Origin: Sanderia malayensis
Lineage: Eukaryota > Cnidaria > Scyphozoa > Semaeostomeae > Pelagiidae
DNA: 64,000 nucleotides
Assembly (NCBI GenBank): GCA_013076295.1
Contig: RQOL01000729.1
Coordinates: 1,550,001 to 1,614,000 of the forward strand
Direction: 5' to 3'
The translations under genes were made by a program, and so were the position numbers. Below the pieces are notes generated by a model. That model was not told where the DNA came from, ran no database searches, and saw nothing but the letters and a program-made list of their open reading frames with translations. This document shows positions 21,677-33,079 of the stretch, piece after piece (position 1 is the first letter of the stretch; every line of letters starts with the position of its first letter).

Positions 21677-21855
21677 ACAAAAGATACCTGTTGTTTTCTG
21701 TGCACTAATTAGCCACTAGGGTGCACCTTCATTGTATCCATAAAATGCACCCTTGATTATAAACCTTGTAACCACTGCTGCACTGTATCACTGTGCAAAG
21801 ATCTACTAGTCTTGTTTATTATTGCTGATTTTAGCAGTTTTGGCCACCGTATAGC
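21677..21855. other. 3' flank of YHYH gene
   Basis: Short AT-rich sequence ending at the hAT target-site duplication. Nothing else is recognised. Confidence 0.5.
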
Positions 21856-22639
21856 CAGGGATGCCGGAAGCACACTGTGGCACAGGGGGTCAAACTTATT
21901 TAAGGGGCACTTTTGGGCGTGGCATACGAAAAAAAATTGGGCGTGGCATATTAAAAACGAAACGCTATATAGTGTTAACTGTGAACGCAAATTGTTTAAC
22001 AGCGCTCCTGTGTTAAACATATTTGATAAATGAACAGAACGATAGTTTTATAACAAAATGTTGTAACTAAATTAGGAAAGTAAGAAGTACAGCAGGCAAA
22101 ACGGTTCTGATTGAATGCACCAAAGTAATTTCTTCTTTGTTCTGTTTTTCCGACAAACTCGCTTGCAACCTCTGGCACATCAATATCATGATTGTGCTCC
22201 CATAAAAATAAAACCACTAAACACACAATTAAAACTTAAAGAGCTTTTAAGGACCTTTCACTACTACCGTTTGGTCAAGAGAGGTCGCAAAACAAGAAAC
22301 GTTAAGAACTAGTCCTTGGCCTAGGTTCCTTATAAAAAACCGTGTATGCTTTGGATTAAAACGATTCTCTTTCACTTCTTTTGCGACGTTTTGACACCTT
22401 TTCCTTTGTCTAAAACATCCAATGATTTGCTTTATTATATTGTATATCATGGTGCTATGCTGTATCTAATCTGCTGTTTCAGTTAAATGCCAATGGCGAT
22501 CGTTGACCACAATACGTCTTGTTGCAAAGCAAAGAAGCCATAATAATTCAAAAAGGGCAGTTCTCGCCCCCCTGCACCCCCTCATGAAAGGGCAAGGGGG
22601 GCAGCCGCCCCCCTTGCCCCCCCTGTTCCGGCATCCCTG
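21856..22639. mobile_element. Non-autonomous hAT element (784 bp) with 8-bp target duplication
   Basis: Perfect 14-bp terminal inverted repeats, CAGGGATGCCGGAA and TTCCGGCATCCCTG, flanked by the direct repeat CGTATAGC (21848-21855 and 22640-22647). Near both ends it is G- or C-rich. No transposase frame is present. It is a different hAT subfamily from the one at 3322. Confidence 0.9.
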
Positions 22640-22647
22640 CGTATAGC

Positions 22648-23474
22648 GTTTTGCATTTTTACAGCTAAGCTGGGTCTTAGTTGTTGCAGCACATACAATA
22701 GTATTCCTGCCACTTAAGAAGTACATATTATCACACAAAATAAGTTTCATTCTTTGCTTTTATTCTTGTCGTGAATGCTATTAGCAAATCAGTTGGACAA
22801 TGCTTTACATAGCTAGGCCACAGTCAGGAATAATGGCGGGCTTTGAAAAGCAGAGCTACCTTGCTATTTGAGACATGCAATGATTTAATACGCGAATGAA
22901 TAAACAAACGATTGTATAAACAAATGAATGAATGAATGAATGAATGTACAATAGACAGGCGCTGCCAGCTTACCAATTCCAGAAAACCAGCTGTCAACAT
23001 CTGGGCTTTAATTTTTTGGATTAAGTTGAAAATCCAAGATATGCAAATAAAGATGAGAACGCAAATTGTGTTGAGTCAATCTCGTCCACTTGCACTCAAA
23101 TCTAATATTAATCAGAACGATAGGATCAACTTTTGGTATTATTCGTGATCTTGTTAAATTGGTTTGTGTGGTGTAAGCACAACTCCTCAATTAAAATGTT
23201 CTAATCCTGTCTGAGACTCTACTGCAAAGTTGATTACTTCTGAAAAACCCGAATAGTCTAATTAAATATTCAGTCCTTTCCGAAAAAACCTATCGTGGAA
23301 ATGTTCGTAACGTGGAGTGGACAATATGCGAAGGTGAAATTTTAATGACAATTCTCAAGGATTCCCATTTCACTTACCGTGACTATTTCGTGTGAATTAT
23401 CAAGCTAAATGCTTGTGAAGAAGGAAAAAGGAAGACTCTACCAACAGCTATCTTGCGTTGTTGTATCACAGCAG
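22648..23474. other. Intergenic before claudin-like gene
   Basis: Contains an AATG/GAAT microsatellite at 22922-22946. No gene is recognised. Confidence 0.5.
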
Positions 23475-24637
23475 ATGGCACAATTAGCTGGACTCTGCCT
23501 CATCCAGTCAACAATTAGCGCCATTGGTCTCATGTTGACAAACATCTTATGGGACAAATGGCAGAAGTGTCAAGTCACTGTTGGTGACAACACCGTAATA
23601 TACCGAACTGGACTGTGGGATAGATGCATCGATCATCATTTCATTGGCAAGACAGTTTGCAATCCTCTCGACGAGCAGGAGAAAACAAGTAATTTTCTAT
23701 TCTAAGCATATGTATTTCTTTATAATAACAGTCAACTCTTGTGTAACTCAAATGCCCTGGGGAGCATGAAAATATACTAATTAGAAAAAGTTATTACGGA
23801 AGTTCATTTTTAAAGATTTGGTTCTTTGGTCCCTTGGGCTCCAGTACCGATAATTTCGAAGCTAGATGGAGTCCAAAACAATTTACACAAGTTTGAATCA
23901 TGCAACATAACTGTATACATTTATTGCCTCGTTTTCATTTTGGTATTATAATGTGAAACCTACAGCGCAGCGTGTAATCGACTTTCTATATGCAACTAGT
24001 GCTCTCTAGGGATTTGTTAAAATGTTCGTGTGATAAAAACTCTTAATTAGGAAAGCTTATTTTTAGAGCACTTGAAGACACAACAAATTCTTTGAGAAAC
24101 AATAACATTTCGAAATTCCACTTTACACGTCTTTTATAAAAAGCTTGGACCAGCACTTCATAGCTGAGAGCTTGGCATGACAATTTGGGCTCATGTTTCT
24201 AAATTTGGTTCCTGCCCGAACTCTTATTAGAAGAAATACTGTATCTGAATTTCCATTTCAGCAAAGCTCAAGTCAGCTGGTATATTGATGATTGTTGCCA
24301 TTTGTCTGCAGTCACTTTGCGTTGTGCTTGGTCTCTTCATATACAGATATGCCAGGCATCGCAAATTGATTCTCATTCCCTTATTTATCAACATTGCAGC
24401 CGGTAAGTCTAGTATCAGATTAATATTTGCTATTTATGAACATTTGATAATTCAGAGCAGTGATATGAAAAGTACTTTTTTCTAGCCCTCTCAGGGATAG
24501 CTGGCTTGTCAGTATATGCCGCGGAAAAGAGAAAGTTGATTTGTGAGCTGAGCTCGAGTTACATCATTGGCTGGCTCGGCATTGGTGAAGCACTTCTTTG
24601 CTGCTTGTTTTTTGCACTGGTTGCTGTTGCAAAATAG
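23475..24637 (+). CDS. Claudin/PMP22-like four-pass membrane protein
   Basis: Three exons, 23475-23688, 24262-24402 and 24486-24637, joined in phase 1, giving 168 residues. Four hydrophobic segments are seen: AQLAGLCLIQSTISAIGLML, AGILMIVAICLQSLCVVLG, LILIPLFINIAAALSGIAGL and YIIGWLGIGEALLCC onward. The first extracellular loop has the claudin-type W...GLW..C...C pattern (LWDKW, TGLWDRC, GKTVC). Claudin superfamily proteins act in cell-cell contacts, but many invertebrate members are only distantly related, so a tight-junction role is not established. An earlier in-frame Met at 23409 exists; Met at 23475 is preferred because it directly precedes TM1. Confidence 0.82.
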
Positions 24638-25609
24638 AGCCAATTCTTGCATCGAACATTGCAGTCAGCAATTAGAAGAAGAGAGCGTTGTTTGACCTAG
24701 ACTGCGTAGACTTATGAGTCAAATTACTATATGGAGATAATGCGACCATGCATATCAGTTTGTAGATAAAATTTTGTGCCATTTATGAATTAACGTAGTC
24801 ACAAGAAGGAGATCATGGTATTTCTCGTGATTATTATTAAAATAACAGGTGTAAAGCTTTGTAGAATAATGGTAGAATGTAGAAAAATATTTGCGTGTGA
24901 AGAAATTGTTGTTGTTGTTGTGTGTGACATTGAAACATCCCTGAATTTGAGGTTTGACTTTCGAACACAGCTTGAACGTCGAAAAAGTTGAGTAAGATAT
25001 AAAATTTTGTTTTATTTTGGCAATTTAACGTTCCATGGTTTCAGCAATTAAAGAAAACTAAAAGTCTAATGAGTCGCGGATATTTGAATTCGTGTGAGCA
25101 AGAGATACAAGCGCACCAAACGGTAACGTTATTCAGTTGTTTCATCATATTGTTTCTTTCCGCTTGTGAACATTCCATAATTTAGGCCTTAGTCATAATA
25201 TCACGATTTATTTATTTTTTGATATCACTGAGTTATTCAAGCCAGTGGCACGTCATTTTTATAGCCTCAGTTACAAGTATTTTTCTAGTTGAAGAGTATT
25301 CACTATCACATTCCACATTAAATTGCTACACTTCATAAGTTTAAAACTGGATTCAAAATTTATTCTCACTCTTAAATAAATTTCGAAATCCACAAATTTC
25401 CAGAACTATAGGTAGGTATAGGTACCTGCTCTCTAGTTTCCTAAAAATATTAGTCATAAAAGAGCCAAGTATAGTCATTATTATTTTCAGTGAATCACGC
25501 CATACTTCCCAATTTTAAGTGAACATCAATTTAGCAGATTTATTGTTCTCATTTCCTTTTAATTTGCTGTCTCATATTATATTAATGTTCTTGTTTTTCT
25601 GCCTCACAG
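24638..25609. other. Intergenic before ARHGAP1-like gene
   Basis: A GTT microsatellite lies at about 24907-24920. A clear acceptor (tctgcctcacag, ending 25609) stands 14 bp before the ATG at 25624. It could end a 5' UTR intron or be a spliced-leader acceptor. Confidence 0.45.
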
Positions 25610-25623
25610 AGTTAATTGAAATC

Positions 25624-28600
25624 ATGAGTAATGATTCTCAGTCTAAAAGTATACCAACAGGAGATCTTCTTAGTATTGGAGCTGAATCGGGTTCACCACG
25701 GCCGAATGTAAGATTGAGACCTCGTGAAGACAAAGTAAACAGACGAAGCAAAGGAATTGTATTTGGGGACGATTTCCATGTAACTGCAGAACAACAAGAA
25801 ATTGATCAAGACCTTGTCAAGCAAGCCTATAGTGGTGAGTCATTAGCCTATCTATCTAACTCTCTTCTGTATATTGTACATATCTAATTGTCTTCACTCA
25901 TAATAGACAAGGGTACTGTATAAGAGACATATTTTAAGAAGTTCCATGCATGGTAAGAACCACAAAATGTAATTTGTCCACCGACTCAGTTGCCCATTTT
26001 TTTGAGGTCAATAAATGAGTACCCAGAATATATTGGGCTAAGTTTTTATCCCACTGACATTGATAGCCACTATCAAAGTTGCAGTGGCTGCACAGCATAA
26101 ATGTTTTTTCTTACTGGTTTTATTTTTTTGTCACCTATCTTTGCTGAAAACAATAAGACAAAATTATAAGTTGTTGTTTCAAAAAATATGCAACTTCAAA
26201 AATCATCGTTTCTTGACTTGATTATTTTTACTCATGCTGTTGCTTGACAACTCTCTGCTATTTGCTTCATTTCCTCTTCAGTCTCTCTCTCTTGGCCTCA
26301 TTTTGACCCATTTTTGCCTCTTAGCCTCAGCCTCATTTCCCTCACCGCTATTTACCTCTTAATTCCATATTCTACATTTTTACATTTTCTGCATGACACT
26401 TTGTTTATAGCTATGCTATATACACCTAAATACATATACCTATGTTATATGTATTTAGGTCATAAGGGTGTCTATTTAAAGGCATATAAGAGACATTCAT
26501 TCAAAACACTATTGTACTCATATTGATTACTCCCTCCCCCTTTCCCTCCCTTCCTTGTGCCAACAACAACAACAACAACAACAAAAACAGCAACAACAAC
26601 ACACTTTTCCGCTAAATCTGACCTTATAATTGAAGCGAATACACCAGGAGAATTATATCAGACACTTACCACTAATGAAACACTTATCAGTTCCTTCATT
26701 ATAATTAATGAGAAGAAGTGACTATTTATTGAAGAAATTAATTATTGATAGTCAATCACATTAATAAAACAGCATCTGGTTCTATGTTCCTCTCTGAAAT
26801 TCCCGTTTTATCAGTTTCACCTGCTTGCTTCTGTGATCTACACAGCACTACCAACATCATTGTCAGTCAACAGTGAGACATGGAAGCCGTCATGACTCTG
26901 AATCGTCTGTGAATTTCTCTACATATATTATATCGACATGTACAGTTGCGCAACCGCGATTTCAGTCTGTATACGACTGGAATAACATTATTATGGATGC
27001 TTGATTCTGTACTTCGAGTAATTCGTGACGATTTTTATGAGAAATCTAACCGCGTTGTATCTGGACTAAGATTCAATCAGCGGTATCGAAAGTGCTGTCG
27101 ATAAAAACAATCTGGACTAAGATTCAATCACCGGTATTGAAAGTGCTGTCGATAAAAACGACATTTATCAGCTCTACTGCACAGTTCTTTGGCAATACGT
27201 TGAAGACATACGTTCTTGGATACTTTATTTATCTATGCATACAATACGGCGTGTATTGTGAATTTTTCTCACATGTGAACAATTGTGACTTTGTTGTTAC
27301 ACGGTTTGAATAGTCCTGCTAGGAAAATGTCAATGGCTTTATGTTTCTTGCATTAATAATGAGTGGCAATATAAAGGTATCAACGAAACGAGCTCCTCCG
27401 CGTCCACGACCAGCTTTGCCGAGTAAGCGAGTGATTTTGCGCGGCTTCGCATGCTTTTTCAGTTATATCGAGCCTGTGGTTAATCATTTGCCTTGTTTTG
27501 TTGTCGTTGTAGAAGCTGGCAACATTGCATCCATGTCTGCTGTAGATGGATCTTCGAGAAGCAAGGATGTTGATGCCGCATTGAAAGATGAATACGTCAT
27601 TACTGATATCTCGCAGGCAGCCAATCCGATCCCTTCGTTGGAAGATATCGAAAAAGAGTTTTTTGACATTGCGCATTTCAAAGTGTTTCAACTAGCAGGT
27701 ACTTTTTGTGTTGAATACATGTTTGCGTCTGTTTATTCATTCATTATAAGAAATGGTTGATGATGTCATAAGCAAGGAGTGCTTGTGAGTGTGACGTTTC
27801 GAGAGATGTTTCTCCCATCTTTCTGGCACAGCGAGACTTTTGAAGAGTTAGGTTATATGCTGTTGTTGATGTAGAGATTTGACTGTATACTGTAAGTAGC
27901 TTCACTGCACAATGTCCAGGATTCGCGACTGCGGAGGAGCTGTGAGCTATATTACCACTGTGTAGCAACTCTATACTGTGTGGATCTTGATACAATCTGT
28001 TGTGTTTTAAGGTGATGACGTAATGGGCAGACCTGTCATAGCTTTCAGTGCGTGCAGATTGCCAGTCCGAGAACTTATTGATCATCAAAGATTACTCAAG
28101 TACGTATTCCATCACTTCAACCTCGAACCGAACAACTCTTATCCTCAACACATGCACACACTACACCGCAGATCCTCGAATAAGCCCCACCTCCGAATAA
28201 GCCCTCCCCTCGAATACGCCCCCACCCTGATAATCATTTGCAAGGATATTGAGCCCAAGTTTCCAGACATTGAAGTTGTTTAGTGAATGTATTGCAAATA
28301 GCAGCAAGTTTAAACCAATAACCTCATTAATTGGCTGCATCGCATAGCTTTTATTTTGCTTAATATTGAACAATAATTAGACTAAAATTTCGTTTTTGCA
28401 AGGATTTACGGCAAGCGTATAGACATGCAAAACCAGTCAAACATCTCATCCATTTAAGGCTTCTTCAATCGCTGAAATAACCTTCATTGGCTGTGACTGC
28501 AGGCTCTGTTTTATTGCCGTTAAGAAACTGGCGATCCGCATTGCTTCACAAGTGCCTTATCAGTCCTTTACACAGTAGTATACAAGGATACACGCGGTCT

Positions 28601-31600
28601 CTTTATTTTCTAGATTCGCAAAGGCGACGTTGGACCATTATGTTGTTAATGATTACACGTTGGTCTATTTTCATTATGGCCTCAACAGCCAGAACAAGCC
28701 GTCGTTATCTTGGCTTTTGCAGGTGTACAAAGAGCTTGACAGAAAGTGAGTATACATACGACCAAGTGTTTGTGATGCATACTATATCATGTCAATGTAT
28801 GGCGAACATTGGCGTGTTGTTATGGTATGAGTCATTATAAGGCAAAGGTGTATTGCTGAATTTATTACACGTCAAACAGTGAACACCCTCATGTGAGAAC
28901 CGATTAATTTTGCATCCAGCTCATTGTTCAAATACAATGGTCTTTGTTTCTTCTATTGTTTTGAGCAAGAACACTAATCCCTGAGGAACACCATCTGCTG
29001 GCTCTTTTTTGTTTTTACTGCAATAGTGGACAACAGTTCTGGGACACCCAGGATTTTTGCAAGTTTTACACTCATAGTTCACCCCCTTCCCCCAAACAAT
29101 GTTTTGCCCCACAATTATGTGAAGTTAATCACGATTATGCTTGTGTTTGTCTGTTCATTAACTGTCATAATGAGGGTAACAGTTTATCATGTCATGAATT
29201 GGATTGTTTATAAATGCAACGTTTTGAATGATGCTTTTATAAGCAATAAATATTCCTGTTCGTGACATATCATGTTACGAGCAGGAATATTTATGATGAG
29301 AATATTTATGATGAGATTTATGAACCTCTATTCATACGAATTTAATTGAGTTTAACACCACCATTTTGTTTTCAATAGATATAAGAAGAATATCAAAGCT
29401 TTTTATATTATTCATCCAAGTAATTTCATCAAAGTTGCCTATGCTATCATGTCGCCATTTCTTAGGTTTGTATTGCCATGACTAATTTTATGTCCTTTAT
29501 TATTAAAGTACTACAATTTCCACAAATTGACAGTGGTGAAATTTACAAGTTGCTGCTCTCTGTTTGATTGTGTCATCCCTTTTTTTCAGCAAAAAGTTTG
29601 GTAAAAAAATTCATAATATCAATCGCCTCGATGATCTTGCACCGTATATTCGTCTGGGACAACTAGATATTCCTAAAGATGTCAGAAAGTAAGCTTCGCA
29701 TTTGTTTCTTGGTGAATTTCCTTTCGCAGTTTGTATGTTATTAAGCTTCAAATTAGTAGAATATGTCATCCTAAGATTGAATACAAAATACACACTTTTT
29801 TTATAAGAATACCTTAAGAATACCTTAATAATTCTTATATTTTTCAAAATGTTAAAACATTCTCTTTTAAATGAGAGAGAATTTGCGTTGCTTTGAGTGA
29901 AAGAAATTATAATTATTGGCGTTTTAATTTCTCCATTTCGCTAAATTTTCGTAAACATTTTTTAAGGGACCTCTTCACAGTTTTCTTTTAATATTATTGT
30001 AAAACAATATGATATAGTTTAAATTATGTTTTCATTTGAAAATGTATGTTTGCCGAGCCTAGATATTTTTCATTGTTATTCTTAAATTTCCATTGTTTTT
30101 TGGCAACTTTGAGCCTCAATATTCTTATAGACTATATTCTCTATAAACTATATAGACTATGTAGACTCTATAAAAAGTGTCTAATGCAACATGAAGATTG
30201 AATACGAATTATAATTCTATTCTAAGGTTTGATACACAATATGATTCAGCACTAAGGTTTAATTCTGTGTGTAATTTTTCTCTTTCAAGTCACGACGAAC
30301 AATTAATCGCCAAATCGAAAGCCAAGCCACAAAGCAGTACAACCTCTTCATTTTACGTAACACCTGAAATTCCAAAAACGCAACAATTTGGAGTTTCACT
30401 GAAATTGTAAGCTTCTTCTTCATCCCTACACCTCAATTTCTTCCTTCTACATTTTCCTATTTAGCAAACTGTTTATTTCAATTCCCGCATAAGATTATTA
30501 ATCTGTTTGTCATGTAATTTATTTTTTTTCAAAGGTTGATTGAGAACGGTTGTGCAGACCCCATTCCTGTTGTTATCAAAACATGCGTGAGCTTTTTACG
30601 TCAACACGGTGAGTATCTAACGTCAGCCAACTATTTCCAACCAGTATGACGAAGAGGAGACAAGGGGATTTAATTATGCCAGAGCCCCGGAATGAGGCCT
30701 TCGCCAGTTGTAGTCATTATAAAGGGAAGGTTTTGAGTATGTGGAGGGGGAATGAAGCCCTCATACCCCCATTAGTTTTACACCAGTGACCAATTCACCA
30801 AGTTGTCTCTTATTCATGTTTGCCCCGAGGTCTCTAATCTTTTTTGTTTTTGGCCTTGTTCCCAACTGCACTATTTTTTATTGTAAGTTAACGTTACATC
30901 AATTCCGTCAACAATTTCAAGTTAAGTATCGTTATAGTTAATGAGAAATTGTTTATTTCAACAGGTTTAACAACCGAGGGAATTTTCAGGCGATCCCCGC
31001 TGAGTTCAACAGTGGAAACGTTGAAAAAAGAATTCAATAATGGTTAGGTTATTTCGTGCACCTTTTTCTTGATACTTTTGAACCTTTGTAAATATAAAAA
31101 GTTATCTTTCAATATATTGAGCGGTATTTTGTCTCTCCAGCATTACTTTACCTATCCTGTTTATGTACCATGCATCTCCATCCATAACTTGAAGATAATT
31201 ATTTTTCTCTTCGAATATTAACAAGTACGTGGTTTATCATACCAGACTGTATATCTAAACTTAAATATCGAAATGTTTTCTTTTTTTAGGTATTGACGTT
31301 CAACTTGATCCCAACGACGTTCATTCACCAGCAGTTTTGATAAAGAAATTCCTGCGGGAAATGCCTGAGCCGCTGCTAACATTTGAATTCTACGATGTTG
31401 CCATTGATCTATGCAGTATGTATATATACAGCTAAATCCAGAATCCATATTTAATAGTCGATCCCTCAATATAGTCTTCTCAATGTTTTTATTTCAAATT
31501 TTATTTGATCTATTTCTTAAAAGCATCCACTGCTTCATGTTGTAGTTTACCCCGACCTTATTCCATGGACATTGTATTAGATTGTTTTCATTTGTTTCAT

Positions 31601-32579
31601 TGTGAAGCATCTATCGGATACATACATACATACATACATACATGCATGCATGCATGCATGTATGTATCTTCAAAGTTCTGATTTTTCTTATTCACTGAAT
31701 TTTCTTACGCTTTCAGCTTTACAGCACCCGGAACGCGTTTTGAAAATGAGAGAGAAGCTGAAGGAGTGCTTGCCATTCGAAAACTATGCTCTTCTAGTAT
31801 ACATTGTCACATTCCTGGAAGAGGTAATGCATTTATAGTTATCATATTTGCCATGTCAACAATGAGAACTTTCGATTCACATTGAAAGCTCCATATAACC
31901 ATATAACACACCTATGGAATTGATGGGTTTGTCCGGTGTGAAGAGGTGTCCGGTGTTGTTGAAGAATATGATAATTACTCTTCTCTTATTGGCTAATATA
32001 AATAGGCACCACATGATGTCTCGCATGGTGAACTCAAGTATATTCTATAATCATAATCAGTTGTCGTAGTTCCTTGTTCATGTTATGTTGTGATATTGAT
32101 TTTACGAGAGTTGACTTATTTTGTGAGAACTCTGCAGAAATACGTTTAACAGGTGTATGGAGATAATATAGGGACAAAAATATTTGTTCATTGTTTAGAG
32201 ATATGTGGAACCCCGTCAATACGGTCACCAATAGGCCACAAAAATTGTTCTTATTAATAGGAGGTCACAATGAAGGTTTTTAGATGAGCACTATCTATGT
32301 ATCGGTGTTTTTCCCAGCCAAAAAGTAGTTGTAAGGTGGGGTTTCACGTTGGTATGGGGAGACATTCACGTGTCTGGTATCTTTCAATTACAGGTCGTTG
32401 AAAATTCAGGCCAGAACAAAATGAGCACAGGAAATTTGGCCATCATATTTGGACCGAATCTGATGTGGTCGAAGATTGACACAACATCGCTGACAACGAT
32501 GGCCAAGATAAACACTTTCACCAAAGCACTCTTGGACAATTCAAAAGAAATTCTCCAAGATCGTGCCATCTACGATTGA
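25624..32579 (+). CDS. ARHGAP1: ARHGAP1-type Rho GTPase-activating protein (CRAL-TRIO + RhoGAP)
   Basis: Shared exons: 27513-27698, 28012-28099, 28614-28745, 29379-29465, 29590-29688, 30290-30406, 30535-30608, 30965-31042, 31290-31415, 31717-31823 and 32394-32579. Two alternative first exons both end in phase 1: 25624-25834 (496-residue form) and 27359-27422 (447 residues, close to the 439 of human ARHGAP1). The CRAL-TRIO/Sec14 lipid-binding domain includes [29 protein letters not shown] and [15 protein letters not shown] linker ends QQFGVSL. The RhoGAP domain includes the arginine-finger segment [30 protein letters not shown], and [20 protein letters not shown]. The protein should switch off Cdc42/Rho-type GTPases at membranes. 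The stop is at 32577-32579 and an AATAAA at 32874. Confidence 0.93.
26561..26601. repeat. CAA microsatellite
   Basis: Imperfect (CAA)n in the intron between the two alternative first exons. Confidence 0.85.
27059..27160. repeat. About 50-bp direct duplication
   Basis: TCTGGACTAAGATTCAATCA...GTGCTGTCGATAAAAAC occurs twice in tandem with few differences, about 250 bp upstream of the alternative first exon. Confidence 0.8.
27359..27422 (+). CDS. ARHGAP1: Alternative first coding exon, proline-rich
   Basis: Reads [20 protein letters not shown] then a phase-1 donor (GTAAGC), the same phase as the 25624-25834 exon, so it can join the exon at 27513. The [12 protein letters not shown] stretch is a candidate SH3-binding site. 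Using it brings the protein close to the usual length of ARHGAP1. Confidence 0.6.
28162..28411. mobile_element. TIR element, family E, copy 2
   Basis: Shares the core of the element at 2919-3193 (about 28240-28400), but has decayed ends and a deletion of the inner right end. It lies in an ARHGAP1 intron. Confidence 0.75.
31617..31668. repeat. ATAC/ATGC microsatellite
   Basis: (ATAC)n grading into (ATGC)n and (ATGT)n, about 50 bp upstream of the acceptor of an ARHGAP1 exon (31717). Confidence 0.85.
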
Positions 32580-32873
32580 CATCTGTGAAATATCTGTCTC
32601 AATGTCGGCATTTTTCCAGATGGATGTCTAGAAATGTTTCGTCGAGTGTTATAACGTTTCATATGCAGAAGTTAGTTCTAAATCATCATCATTATAGCCA
32701 ATTATTCGGGTAGGGACACCTTTTCTTGCCCTCCCCTCTGACTGGATACAGCTGGCTAAATACATGTATATTTTTTATCCAGGTGAACAACATTGTTAGT
32801 ACAATATTGATTAATTGTATTTAATTCTAAATTCATTAACATTATATTATTCTAGCAGTTTAATTATATACGG

Positions 32874-32879
32874 AATAAA
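32874..32879 (+). terminator. Polyadenylation signal of ARHGAP1
   Basis: AATAAA 295 bp after the stop codon and about 200 bp before the next gene. Confidence 0.5.
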
Positions 32880-33079
32880 ATAATAACACAATTTGACAAA
32901 TTGTTGTTTTCAATGCCGTCTGCCTTTTTGTCTCAGAGCTGAAATTGACAATTATGGCAAAACAATGCCGAAGCCATCTGATTCCCAAAACCCAAACTTT
33001 TATACTGTCCCAATATCATTGAATTGAATGTTTTTGTAAGGTTGCAAAATTTTTTTCGTTTCGTCGTTTCAAGCTCAAA

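Noticed and set aside
22466..22750. 94-codon minus-strand frame with Gly/Cys/Pro-rich part
   Set aside because: It crosses the right end of the hAT element and its G-rich terminal region.
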